The notes beneath the pieces were generated by a model. The model worked only from the letters and a program-made list of their open reading frames with translations. It ran no database searches and had not been told where the DNA came from. The position numbers and the translations under genes are program-made. From Flectobacillus sp049240685 (GTDB lineage: Bacteria; Bacteroidota; Bacteroidia; Cytophagales; Spirosomataceae): 64,000 bases of DNA. The DNA lies in assembly GCF_049240685.1 (NCBI RefSeq), contig NZ_JBMLSD010000437.1, positions 1 through 64,000 of the forward strand. The letters run 5' to 3'. Below, one piece after another: positions 43,085 through 51,611 of the stretch (position 1 is the first letter of the stretch; each line of letters opens with the position of its first letter).

Positions 43085-43990
43085 TTAGAAGAATTTTTTA
43101 AAATTATTGAAGGATTTTTGTGCTTCGTCCAAATCTACTTTGTTTCTTGATTCGAAGGCAATTCTTATTTTTTCTAAAACATCTTCATATAGAATCTCAA
43201 TGGCAGGCTCCTCTTGCGCTTTTACCAAATTGGCTGCTTGCGTTTGAGATACCAATGCTTCAAATTGAGAAAGATTCTCTATAGGCTCTTCGATTTGTTG
43301 TTTGGATAATTTTTGAACTTTAGCTTTTTCAATTTTTGCTTTTCCCGAAAGAACTTCATTTCTTAATTGTGTACTAAATTTTTCAAGACCTGCCGCAAAT
43401 TCCGCATCACGACGAATGGTTTTTTCGGACACATTGTATTCTTCAGCAAGCTTTTTGGCTGTTGAGTTCTCCTGAGAAATGTCGGCCATCAATTGGTCAT
43501 TTTGACCATTAGATGACTCTTTTTTAAAGTTCAACCCAACATTAGCTTTTTCGGTCTGATAACGAAGTCCTCGAAGATAAGAAGCTTGTTGAGGGTTCAA
43601 ATTACGACGACCCAATTGTAGGTCAATCATGTATTCTTTGGCTTCTTTGATTGAATCAAAGGGTACCAACTGAACATTAAAATTAATCCCCAATTCGCTA
43701 CAAATATTATAACGGTTGTGACCATCTACCAACACATACGCAGCCTCTTCTGCCGAGCCTGTGCCAATAATTTCTTTGGTTGTTTCCCAAACTAAGAGAG
43801 GGTCTTTACAGCCATCCTTAAGCAGGTTCGAACGTAACTGTTCGTATTCCTGAGGTAATAGAGGTGGAATGAAATCTCGTAGTTCGTCGAGAATCGTAAT
43901 ATTAGATTTGATTTTCTCGACATAACTAAAAGAGTTGGTGATAGCTTCCCTTGCTTTAGATTTCAAGGTGCTTTTAAAATCTTTTGCCAT
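43085..43990 (-). CDS. parB: ParB-family centromere-binding protein
   Basis: This 301-residue protein has the ParB N-terminal domain (IPPLLPQEYEQLRSNLLKDGCKDPLLVWE at about 41-69 and VDGHNRYNICSELGI at about 93-107, where the box differs from the chromosomal GERR(Y/F)-type motif) and a central helix-turn-helix (AKKLAEEYNVSEKTIRRDAEF, about 178-198). A charged C-terminal dimerisation region follows. Its start lies 2 bases after the parA stop. It should bind the 27-base palindromes around it. One such palindrome (43488-43514) lies within its own coding sequence. Confidence 0.9.
   Translation of the reverse strand: MAKDFKSTLKSKAREAITNSFSYVEKIKSNITILDELRDFIPPLLPQEYEQLRSNLLKDGCKDPLLVWETTKEIIGTGSAEEAAYVLVDGHNRYNICSELGINFNVQLVPFDSIKEAKEYMIDLQLGRRNLNPQQASYLRGLRYQTEKANVGLNFKKESSNGQNDQLMADISQENSTAKKLAEEYNVSEKTIRRDAEFAAGLEKFSTQLRNEVLSGKAKIEKAKVQKLSKQQIEEPIENLSQFEALVSQTQAANLVKAQEEPAIEILYEDVLEKIRIAFESRNKVDLDEAQKSFNNFKKFF
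43488..43514. repeat. parS-like palindrome inside parB
   Basis: ATCAATTGGTCA-TTT-TGACCATTAGAT, the same core TGGTCA-N3-TGACCA as the array. It codes for the NGQNDQLMAD stretch of ParB, so the site is constrained both as protein and as DNA. Confidence 0.8.
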
Positions 43991-43992
43991 AA

Positions 43993-44937
43993 TTAGAATA
44001 GGGTTAAATACTCGGCACAGAAGGTATCATAACATTTTGCTGCTTCCGAATCTTTGTCATACATCCTGATAGGGATTTGTTCAATTTGAGCTTTCTGAAA
44101 GGCTATCAAGTGGCGGATTTCATTACTGAAAATACGGACATGATTGAATTCTTCACGCACCAAATCCTTGATACCATTATGAACGGTATTGTTACGAACC
44201 ATCGTGAATACAATTCCATCCACTTGCAAAGAAGGATTAAAGATTTGTCGAGCTTCCGAAACACGTTCCAATAAAGTGTTGAGACCTTTCAAGGCTGACA
44301 TTTCTGGAAGCAAAGTAATCAAGCAACTATTGGATGCCTGCATCGCACTCATGGTAAGAATATTCAACGATGGCGGGCAATCAATCAAAATAAAATCATA
44401 GTTTTCACTTAATCTTGAAATAAGAATTTTGAGACGTTGCTCTCCTCCTACTTTGTTGATTAACTCAGTTTCGGCTTTGGACAACTCAATATCTGATGGG
44501 CAAATATAAAGGTTGTCGGCCACCTGGTAACTTGGCAAGTCTTGAAGTTTTACCAAGCTGGTGTAAACTTGTTTTTCATCCTGAATATCAACATCAAAAA
44601 TTTGACTCAAATTACCTTGTGGATCAAGGTCGATGAGCAATACTTTGAAACCCTTCTTAGCAATTGCTTCACCCAAATAACCAGTGGTAGTAGTTTTGCC
44701 TACACCTCCTTTGTGGTTGATAACCGATACCACGCGGGCTTTCTCAAAGAGGTCTGGAGAGTAGCCATAAGCTGTCAGAACTGGCAATAAAGATTCTACG
44801 TGCTTATCGCTTAACTTTCTTTCACCTTTAAGCGCTTTGGCGATAGTATCTTTAGGTAAATTTGCTTCACGCTCTAACGTAGCAATCGATAAGGCGTTGC
44901 GCCTTCTGATAAATCTAAGCAGTTGGTCTTGTATCAT
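43993..44937 (-). CDS. parA: ParA-family partition ATPase with N-terminal HTH
   Basis: This 314-residue Walker-type ATPase has a deviant Walker A at residues 75-83 (HKGGVGKTT), LLIDLDPQGNL (100-110) and YDFILIDCPPSLN. The N-terminal 65 residues form a helix-turn-helix (LSIATLEREANLPKDTIAKALKGERKL), which makes it a type Ia ParA that also represses its own operon. The gene is the first of parA-parB. A perfect inverted repeat (44971-44996) lies just upstream, and the six-palindrome centromere-like array follows. ParA with ParB segregates the replicon at division. Confidence 0.93.
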   Translation of the reverse strand: MIQDQLLRFIRRRNALSIATLEREANLPKDTIAKALKGERKLSDKHVESLLPVLTAYGYSPDLFEKARVVSVINHKGGVGKTTTTGYLGEAIAKKGFKVLLIDLDPQGNLSQIFDVDIQDEKQVYTSLVKLQDLPSYQVADNLYICPSDIELSKAETELINKVGGEQRLKILISRLSENYDFILIDCPPSLNILTMSAMQASNSCLITLLPEMSALKGLNTLLERVSEARQIFNPSLQVDGIVFTMVRNNTVHNGIKDLVREEFNHVRIFSNEIRHLIAFQKAQIEQIPIRMYDKDSEAAKCYDTFCAEYLTLF

Positions 44938-44970
44938 TTCTTTTGCATGTAATTATATACAAATATAATT

Positions 44971-44996
44971 ATTTTGCATGATTTTTTATGCAAAAT
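44971..44996. promoter_or_regulatory. Likely parA operator
   Basis: Perfect arms ATTTTGCAT / ATGCAAAAT, 8-base spacer, 34 bases upstream of the parA start codon. A further half site TTTTGCAT is at 44941-44948. Fits autorepression by the ParA helix-turn-helix domain. Confidence 0.7.
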
Positions 44997-45016
44997 ACTT
45001 GAGAAAAATTTTAGCT

Positions 45017-45426
45017 ATCAAATGGTCATTTTGACCAATAGATGAGCGTCTCTTTTTTAGAATAATTGTTAAAATCTGATATTAAATATTTCTATCTATT
45101 GGTCAAAATGACCATTTGATGCGTGTCCTATTTCTAGAATAATTGTTAGAATCTGATGTCAAATATTTCTATCAAATGGTCAAAATGACCATTTGATGTG
45201 TGTCCTTTTTTGGAATAATTGTTAAAATCTGATGTCAAAGATTTCTATCAAATGGTCAAAATGACCATTTGATACGTGTCCTATTTTTAGAATAATTGTT
45301 AAAATCTGATATTAAATATTTCTATCTATTGGTCAAAATGACCATTTGATGCGTGTCCATTTTTAGAATAATTGTTAAAATCTGAAGTCAAATATTTCTA
45401 TCTATTGGTCATTTTGACCATTTGAT
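45017..45426. repeat. parS: Centromere-like array: six 27-base palindromes at 76-77-base spacing
   Basis: Copies start at 45017, 45094, 45171, 45247, 45324 and 45400. Each has the core TGGTCA-AAA-TGACCA or TGGTCA-TTT-TGACCA with outer ATCAAA or ATCTAT arms. The spacers are also repeats, all containing AGAATAATTGTTARAATCTG (one reads GGAATAATTG) and ATTTCT. Regular spacing next to parA-parB is the layout of plasmid centromeres. I expect ParB binding. Confidence 0.9.
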
Positions 45427-45465
45427 AAAGCGGGCATTTTCCAGCTAAGAAAAACAATTTGAAAA

Positions 45466-45488
45466 TTATTTAAAATGATTCTAAATAA
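45466..45488. promoter_or_regulatory. Iron-box-like palindrome 1
   Basis: TTATTTA-N9-TAAATAA; counting inner bases it is TTATTTAAAAT-G-ATTCTAAATAA, one mismatch in eleven pairs. It lies immediately upstream of the -33 TTGACA. Candidate Fur or DtxR-type site. Confidence 0.65.
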
Positions 45489-45490
45489 TA

Positions 45491-45523
45491 CTTGACAATT
45501 TAATTCTTTTTTACATACCTTTG
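45491..45523 (+). promoter_or_regulatory. Promoter of the haem-uptake operon
   Basis: TTG (45492-45494) and TACCTTTG (45516-45523), 21 bases apart, match the Bacteroidetes -33/-7 consensus. The start codon of the TonB receptor is 78 bases downstream. Confidence 0.75.
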
Positions 45524-45528
45524 TGCAG

Positions 45529-45551
45529 TTATTTATATTAAGTCTAAATAA
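45529..45551. promoter_or_regulatory. Iron-box-like palindrome 2
   Basis: A second TTATTTA-N9-TAAATAA, just downstream of the -7 box, so near the transcription start. Two sites with equal geometry around one promoter suggest repression by an iron regulator. Confidence 0.65.
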
Positions 45552-45601
45552 AAATAGTAAACCATTTAAGATTATCTCTTTTTTGAACTAGCATCAAATC
45601 C

Positions 45602-47887
45602 ATGAAATATAAGAGTGTTGTGTTATTGCTGCTTTGTTTGGTAGCAAGCTGGCAAATATTTGCCCAAGAAAACATCATAGAGGGAAAGGTTATCAATACG
45701 GAAGGATTGCCGATTGAAGGCGCCACTATCCTATTGCTAAAATCTGGTAAAGGTACGGTTAGTAAATCGGATGGAAGGTTTAGTTTGAGAGTTGTACAAA
45801 ATCAATCGGAACAGATAAAAATTAGCTCTGTTGGATTTGAAACAGTGGTAAAAACCATCGATCTTAGAAGGTCTTCGAAATTAGAGGTAACCTTAAATCC
45901 TTCTGTAAAAAACTTAGATGAGGTAGTCGTAACAGGTCAACCGCAAGGTCAAACGCTTCGAAACTCGGTTTATCAAGTAAGGGTCATCGACAGAGCAAGA
46001 ATAGAACAAAGAGCTGCCACCAATGTAATAGGCGTCTTGAATAATGAAATAGGCTTCAGATTTTCGAATGATATGGCTTTGGGTACAACCGATATTCAGT
46101 TGATGGGAATGTCGGGTCGAAATGTAAAAATTTTACTAGATGGTGTACCAATGCTTGACCGTGGAGATACAAGAGAAAGCTTGAACCAAATAGATATCAA
46201 TAGTATCGAACGAATTGAGATAGTAGAAGGGCCAATGTCCGTAAACTATGGCACGGATGCTTTGGCGGGAGTTATTAATATTATTACCAAAAAAGGAAAT
46301 TCGCATCACTGGAGTTTGTCTGCAAAAGTTCAGGAAGAAACCGTCGCAAATGAATACGGTTTTAGTAAAAACGTAGGAGATGTTTGGAATGGCATACACC
46401 TTCAAAGTATTGCTGGAAGCTGGCAAGGCAAAGCTCTCTCCTTTTCGGCAGGTTTGACTAATCAAAGTTTTGGTGGTTGGCAAGGCAGTTCTACAGGAAG
46501 AAATAAAGAATGGTTGCCTAAGACACAAACACTGGCAAATGCTAAAATGGGCTATCGTTTAAAAAGTGCCGAATTCTATTACCGACTTGATGGCCTAGAT
46601 GAAGATATTGTAAATCTTGGGGCAGTCAATATCAATACCAATCAAGCACGTGACCAGCGTTTTTTGACAACTCGATTGATGCACCAACTACAAGGTAATT
46701 GGCGAGTAAATGAAAAAGTAAGTGTAAATTTCTTGGCCGCCTATACCGACTATCAGCGTAAAACCCAAACCTCAATTTTGGATTTGAATACAGGTAAAAG
46801 AACGCTTTCGCTTGGGGCAGGAGAACAAGATATTTCAAAATTTAATAATGCCATGACACGTGCAACAGCCTATTATCGTTGGTCTAAGCTATTAAATATA
46901 CAAGCGGGTGTTGAAATCAATGCAGACCGAGCTAGTGGCGCGCGAATCGAAGGTACGCCAAGTATCAACGACTATGCGATTTTTGTAGCACCAGAAATTA
47001 ACCTCGACTCGGTTGTACTGATTCGCCCTGGTTTTAGATTCATCAAAAACTCGGTATACCCAGCGCCGCCGTTGATACCAGCGCTGAATGTAAAGATAAA
47101 ATTGAGCCAACATTGGGATTGGCGCTTGGCGTATGCACAAGGATTTAGAGCACCAGCATTGAGAGAATTATACTTTAATTTCTTTGACGCAAGTCATTCT
47201 ATCAAAGGCAATCCTAATTTGAAAGCAGAAAATTCAGACAGCTTCAATGCCTCCCTGACTCGGATAGGCAATATTGGGAAGTTTCAACATAAATCTACTT
47301 TAACAGGATTTTATAATGATTTTAGAAATTTGATCAGCTATGGTACTGATCCAACGAACCCTAGTGTGTCGCAAACGATAAATATCGATAGATTTAAAAC
47401 AACAGGCTTTACGATTGAACAAACCTTGGCTACGCAAAAATTACGTGCCAGCTTGGGACTTTCATACATTGGCAGATACAATCAACTATTGAGTGACGAA
47501 AGCCTTGCGAATGTAGCCATGGAAAGTTTTTTATGGTCGCCAGAAATCAATACTAATATTAGCTATACCCTTGGTACAGCTACCACATTAGGTTTGTTTT
47601 ATAAATTTTCAGGAACACAACCTGCCTATCAAGCCAGTACAGATACGCAAGGTAATGCAATAGCAAAGTTGACCGAGGTCGGAAGTTTTCATTGGGCAGA
47701 TTTTACCATAACCCAAAAACTAAAGTATGGCCTTCAGCTTAATGCAGGGGTAAAAAACATAGCTAATGTTACAAGATTAACTAATACAGGGACAAGTTCA
47801 GGCTCGGCGCACAGCACAAGCGGGCCAGTACCGATGAGTTATGGTCGCTCCTATTTTGCAGGAATTACCTATCAAATTCATCAATAA
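45602..47887 (+). CDS. hmuR: TonB-dependent haem/haemoprotein receptor (HmuR-like)
   Basis: This 761-residue outer-membrane receptor has a signal peptide (1-21), a carboxypeptidase-regulatory-like domain (about 24-100), a TonB-dependent plug (about 115-225 with VLNNEIGFRFSNDMALG and VNYGTDALAGVINIITKKG) and a beta barrel. Near the barrel end there is the NPNLKAENSDSFN-type motif seen in haem receptors. It opens an operon with HmuY, HmuT, HmuU, HmuV and HmuS, and is preceded by a promoter with iron-box-like palindromes. Haem as substrate rests mainly on context. Start codon ATG at 45602 suits the signal peptide. Confidence 0.87.
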   Translation: MKYKSVVLLLLCLVASWQIFAQENIIEGKVINTEGLPIEGATILLLKSGKGTVSKSDGRFSLRVVQNQSEQIKISSVGFETVVKTIDLRRSSKLEVTLNPSVKNLDEVVVTGQPQGQTLRNSVYQVRVIDRARIEQRAATNVIGVLNNEIGFRFSNDMALGTTDIQLMGMSGRNVKILLDGVPMLDRGDTRESLNQIDINSIERIEIVEGPMSVNYGTDALAGVINIITKKGNSHHWSLSAKVQEETVANEYGFSKNVGDVWNGIHLQSIAGSWQGKALSFSAGLTNQSFGGWQGSSTGRNKEWLPKTQTLANAKMGYRLKSAEFYYRLDGLDEDIVNLGAVNINTNQARDQRFLTTRLMHQLQGNWRVNEKVSVNFLAAYTDYQRKTQTSILDLNTGKRTLSLGAGEQDISKFNNAMTRATAYYRWSKLLNIQAGVEINADRASGARIEGTPSINDYAIFVAPEINLDSVVLIRPGFRFIKNSVYPAPPLIPALNVKIKLSQHWDWRLAYAQGFRAPALRELYFNFFDASHSIKGNPNLKAENSDSFNASLTRIGNIGKFQHKSTLTGFYNDFRNLISYGTDPTNPSVSQTINIDRFKTTGFTIEQTLATQKLRASLGLSYIGRYNQLLSDESLANVAMESFLWSPEINTNISYTLGTATTLGLFYKFSGTQPAYQASTDTQGNAIAKLTEVGSFHWADFTITQKLKYGLQLNAGVKNIANVTRLTNTGTSSGSAHSTSGPVPMSYGRSYFAGITYQIHQ

Positions 47888-47922
47888 TTTTAACAATCAT
47901 TCTCATAAATTAACATAAAATA

Positions 47923-49317
47923 ATGAAGTATTTTTCTCAACTAGTAGGAGCATTACTGTTAGGTGGTGCTTTGGTGGTATCGTCATGCAAAGATACAGAG
48001 ATTGCTCTACCCGATAATTTGGCACAATTTGAAGCAACACAGCAAGGAATTGACGCAGCTACAACCGAATCAGTCATAAAAGTGAAGCTTTCGAGAGCGG
48101 TAGAATCGACTACTTCGGTTACTTTACAATTAACAGCCACAGGGCTTACTTATGGAACAGAGTTTAGCACAGAACCTGCCGCAAGCAATAATCAGATTAC
48201 ACTTCAAGTTCCGGCTGGAAGTAGTGAAACATCTTTTAAACTAACTAAAAAAGCAGGTATTTTCCTAAGTGGTTCTGAATCTCTCGCTGTCAAAATCACT
48301 TCAACGACCAACTCGGTTTTGGTAGGAACAAATGCAGAACTGACCGTGAAATTTACAGCTATTGTGTCGGAAGGCTCAACCCTCAAACTTAATGGAGGAA
48401 CTGGAGGCTCATCGGCAGTTAATTCGGTTTGGGTAGATTTTAGTAATAATAGTCAGACAGCTGTAGCTCGTGCTGCTTGGGATTTGGGTTTTTATACGGG
48501 TAGTAGTTTTGTGGTAAAAATCAATAATTTAACTGCCGCAACAGCGATTGTTACGACCAAAACAGATATAAATCAAGTAAGTGCGGCCGATACCGTTGGC
48601 AAAAACTTGACTTTAGGATTTGAAACGGCTCATTTTGCTTTGGTTGATGATGTGACAGGAGATATTTCTAAAACCGTGATAGCCGCAGTTTCAGCAACCG
48701 ATGCAGACAATAAAGTCTATATTTTGAACAGAGGAACTGGCGGGGCTACTGCCAAGAAAGATTTGATGAAACTACGTGTATTAAGAAATACATCTGGTGG
48801 ATATACTTTACAGTATGCCAAACTAAATGAAACAAGCTATCAAACTATGACAATTGCTAAAGATGCCTCTTTGCAATTTGTTTATACCTCATTCGATAGC
48901 ACAAGTCCAGTTTCGGTAGAGCCAGCCAAAGAAAAATGGGATATTCAATGGACAGGGGCTTTGTATAAAACGGCACTATCAGCAACAGCAGATATCCCGT
49001 ATTACTTCTCCGACCAAGTATTTATCAATCATTTGGCAGGTGTCCAAGCTGCAGAGGTTTTGACCAGCACTGTAAGTTATGATGCATTCGCGGAAAGTAA
49101 TATTAGTTCTATTACGTTTGGTAATAACCGTTCGGTGATTGGAGCCAATTGGAGAGCTACCACAGGAACAGTTGGCGTAAAAACAGATAGATTCTATGTG
49201 GTAAAAGATGCTTCGGGAAATGTGTATAAATTGAAATTCTTGAACTTCACTTCCGCTGACGGTGGCGAACGAGGCTATCCGAATATTGAATATAAATTGG
49301 TAAAGAAAGCCCAATAG
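47923..49317 (+). CDS. hmuY: HmuY-family haem-binding lipoprotein with extra N-terminal domain
   Basis: This 464-residue lipoprotein has a lipobox VVSSC (Cys22). Residues about 30-150 look like a Calx-beta-type sandwich (VIKVKLSRAVESTTSVTLQL, TYGTEFSTEPAASNNQITLQVPAGSS). Residues about 160-460 match HmuY (VNSVWVDFSNNSQTAVARAAWDLGFYTG; KWDIQWTG; and the end RGYPNIEYKLVKK). HmuY binds haem at the surface and passes it to HmuR. Classical HmuY has about 215 residues, so this is roughly twice as long. It follows the receptor gene by 35 bases. The haem-binding histidine pair of Porphyromonas HmuY could not be placed. Confidence 0.8.
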   Translation: MKYFSQLVGALLLGGALVVSSCKDTEIALPDNLAQFEATQQGIDAATTESVIKVKLSRAVESTTSVTLQLTATGLTYGTEFSTEPAASNNQITLQVPAGSSETSFKLTKKAGIFLSGSESLAVKITSTTNSVLVGTNAELTVKFTAIVSEGSTLKLNGGTGGSSAVNSVWVDFSNNSQTAVARAAWDLGFYTGSSFVVKINNLTAATAIVTTKTDINQVSAADTVGKNLTLGFETAHFALVDDVTGDISKTVIAAVSATDADNKVYILNRGTGGATAKKDLMKLRVLRNTSGGYTLQYAKLNETSYQTMTIAKDASLQFVYTSFDSTSPVSVEPAKEKWDIQWTGALYKTALSATADIPYYFSDQVFINHLAGVQAAEVLTSTVSYDAFAESNISSITFGNNRSVIGANWRATTGTVGVKTDRFYVVKDASGNVYKLKFLNFTSADGGERGYPNIEYKLVKKAQ

Positions 49318-49354
49318 TATAAAGAGGCAAGAGAACATTCATGTAGAAAAGGTT

Positions 49355-50191
49355 ATGAAAAAAATCATTTTAGGGTATTTATTACTTTGTAATATTGCTC
49401 TTTTTGCACAAACAAAAACACCAAGAATTGTTTCTATCAGTGGTGCTGTTACAGAAATATTGGTTGGATTAGGTTTACAAAACCAGATTGTTGGTACGGA
49501 TGTAACCTCCAATTACCCAGCCTCAATAGAGAAACTTCCAAAGGTAGGTCACAACCGAGGTATCGGAGCTGAGGCAACTTTAGCATTGCAACCTACCATT
49601 GTGATTGGTACAAAAGATGAAAAAGGAAGTTCTTTTCTGAAACCAGAGGTAGAGTCTCAATTCAAATCGGCGGGAGTAAAAGTTCAGATGTTTACTCAAA
49701 TCTATACCGTGGAAGGTACAAAGAAACTCATAGATGAAGTAGCGTCATATTTTGGAAAAAAAGCTGAAGCACAACGCTTAAAACAGCAGATTGATGTGTC
49801 TCTTAAACAAGTCAAAAAACTCAAATCTTCGCCCAAAGTATTATTTATCTATGCTCGTGGCATGGGAGCGCTGTCGGTGGCTGGTAATGGCACCTCAGTA
49901 AAAAGCTTGATAGAACTGGCAGGCGCACAAAACGCGGTCAATGATTTTGAGAATTTCAAACCACTCACCCCCGAGGCACTAGTAGCAGCAAATCCAGATT
50001 ATATATTGCTATTTGATTCGGGTTTGGAAAGCATAGATGGTACAGCGGGATTATTAAAAATCCCTGGGGTGGCGCAAACCACGGCTGGTAAGAAAAAGCA
50101 ATTTATCACCATGGACGGAGCCATGCTAACAGGCTTTGGACCCAGAGTTGGATTGGCAGTGTTGGAACTGAATAAAAAAATTAACCTTTAA
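49355..50191 (+). CDS. hmuT: Haem ABC transporter substrate-binding protein
   Basis: This 278-residue periplasmic protein (signal 1-18) belongs to the class III binding proteins of the BtuF/HmuT type (RIVSISGAVTEILVGLGLQNQIVGTD at 24-49, KVGHNRGIGAEATLALQPTIVIGT at 62-85). It takes haem from the receptor to HmuU. Last residues FGPRVGLAVLELNKK are typical. It starts 37 bases after HmuY and ends 4 bases before HmuU. Confidence 0.88.
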   Translation: MKKIILGYLLLCNIALFAQTKTPRIVSISGAVTEILVGLGLQNQIVGTDVTSNYPASIEKLPKVGHNRGIGAEATLALQPTIVIGTKDEKGSSFLKPEVESQFKSAGVKVQMFTQIYTVEGTKKLIDEVASYFGKKAEAQRLKQQIDVSLKQVKKLKSSPKVLFIYARGMGALSVAGNGTSVKSLIELAGAQNAVNDFENFKPLTPEALVAANPDYILLFDSGLESIDGTAGLLKIPGVAQTTAGKKKQFITMDGAMLTGFGPRVGLAVLELNKKINL

Positions 50192-50195
50192 ACCC

Positions 50196-51281
50196 ATGAA
50201 TAATTCGGCTGAAGTGCGGTTTGTGGATACGCTGCTAACAAAAGAAACTAGCTCATTTACCAAAAATGGACTTATACTTGTTGGTCTGACATTGGTACTA
50301 ATCATCGTAGGTTTGTGGGCAGCAGGCTTGGGTGCAGTAGCAATTTCAATCCATGAGGTATGTCTTATTTTAGGTCAAAAATTAGGTTTTGTCAGTGGTA
50401 CAATCAACGATCAAGCAAGTGTAATCCTTACAGTAATTCGATTGCCAAGAGTGTTAATGGGGATTCTGATAGGAGCCGTTTTAGGCATGACAGGAGCCTC
50501 TATTCAAGGTCTTTTTCGGAATCCATTGGCCGACCCAAGCCTGATTGGGATTTCATCGGGGGCCTCGCTGTTTGCAGTATCAATGATTGTGTTGGAACTT
50601 CATTGGTTGAGTGAATGGCAAATGCTAGGTTTGTTTGGTATGTCTATCATGTCATTTGTAGGGGCTTGTTTGACGGCTTTAGGCGTTTATCAATTGTCCA
50701 AGGTCGAAGGTAAAGCATCTGTAGCCAATATGCTTTTAGCAGGAATCGCCATCAATGCACTTTGCGGCGCTATTACAGGCTTGTTGACGTATTTGGCAAA
50801 CGACGCTCAGTTACGAAGTATTCAGTTTTGGGGACTAGGAAGTTTGGGTGGTGCTACTTGGGAAACACTTCAAGTAGGCGCAATAGGGTGTTTTTTGCCA
50901 TTGGTGGCTATTCCTAGATTGGGAAAATCGCTCAATGCTTTTGCCTTGGGTGAAGGTCAAGCGCAACATTTGGGAATCAATGCCAAGCGTTTGAAAATAC
51001 AATTGATTTTATTGACCACCTTAGGCGTTGGTATTTCTGTAGCGCTTTGTGGTACAATTGGTTTTGTAGGTTTGGTGATTCCACATATTACACGTATGTT
51101 GGTTGGTGCCGACCATCGTATTGTTTTGCCAGCCTCTGCGTTGATGGGAGCTATTCTGTTGACCTTAGCCGATTTGATTTCAAGGACGATTGTGGCTCCT
51201 GCCGAGTTGCCAATAGGCATCGTAACGGCCATTATTGGAACCCCAAGTTTTATAGCGATACTCATCAAAAATCGCCGATAG
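50196..51281 (+). CDS. hmuU: Haem ABC transporter permease (FecCD family)
   Basis: This 361-residue inner-membrane protein has about ten membrane segments of the FecCD family (RLPRVLMGILIGAVLGMTGASIQGLFRNPLADPSLIGISSGASL; GTIGFVGLVIPHITRMLVGADHR). It pairs with HmuV. It starts 4 bases after hmuT, so translation is coupled. A long N-terminal tail of some 25 residues precedes the first membrane segment. Confidence 0.92.
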   Translation: MNNSAEVRFVDTLLTKETSSFTKNGLILVGLTLVLIIVGLWAAGLGAVAISIHEVCLILGQKLGFVSGTINDQASVILTVIRLPRVLMGILIGAVLGMTGASIQGLFRNPLADPSLIGISSGASLFAVSMIVLELHWLSEWQMLGLFGMSIMSFVGACLTALGVYQLSKVEGKASVANMLLAGIAINALCGAITGLLTYLANDAQLRSIQFWGLGSLGGATWETLQVGAIGCFLPLVAIPRLGKSLNAFALGEGQAQHLGINAKRLKIQLILLTTLGVGISVALCGTIGFVGLVIPHITRMLVGADHRIVLPASALMGAILLTLADLISRTIVAPAELPIGIVTAIIGTPSFIAILIKNRR

Positions 51282-51611
51282 GTGAAATAGAGTTATCAGT
51301 TAATGGTATAGAAGTTATTGAAATACGTTAGTAATCAGAAGAATATCGTCAATATATGTCATAGGAATAAGTAATCGTGCAGAATTATATTTGATTAATT
51401 TAAGGTGTAAAGTATTGATAATTAAAATTTTACATTAAAAATTCATAACTCATAATTCAGCATTCATATTTAAGTATTCATGCAGCAGTAGATTGTTTAG
51501 GCAACAGGCACAAGGCAAAGAGTGTTAAAATGCTTTTAATAACCACAACCATGTTTTTTCCAAAAACCCACTGCCGAAAGCCGATACCTGATTGCCCAAA
51601 CCCTTTTTAAC
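51282..51611. other. 330-bp gap within the haem locus
   Basis: No gene. It is AT-rich with a family-1 repeat at 51495-51600, which ends 11 bases before the hmuV start codon. The repeat therefore splits hmuU from hmuV. Confidence 0.65.
51495..51600 (+). repeat. Dispersed repeat family 1 copy before hmuV
   Basis: GTTTAGGCAACAGGCACAAG, GCAAAGAGTGTTAAAATGCT, AACCACAACCATG, then CTGCCGAAAGCCGATACCTG. It is the best match to the reverse complement of 35261-35380. Confidence 0.7.

Larger units (their letters stand above)
44938..45601. other. 664-bp stretch: parA operator, centromere array, hmu promoter
   Basis: No gene. It contains, in order, the parA operator, the six-copy palindrome array with 49-50-base spacers, a pair of iron-box-like palindromes and the promoter of the haem locus. 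Confidence 0.8.

Noticed and set aside
45017..45426. CRISPR-like look of regularly spaced repeats
   Set aside because: The spacers are near copies of each other and the repeats are palindromes next to parA; there are no cas genes. It is a centromere-type array.
46136..46528. Minus-strand open frame of 130 codons inside the haem receptor gene
   Set aside because: Antisense to a clear TonB receptor; no recognisable protein features.
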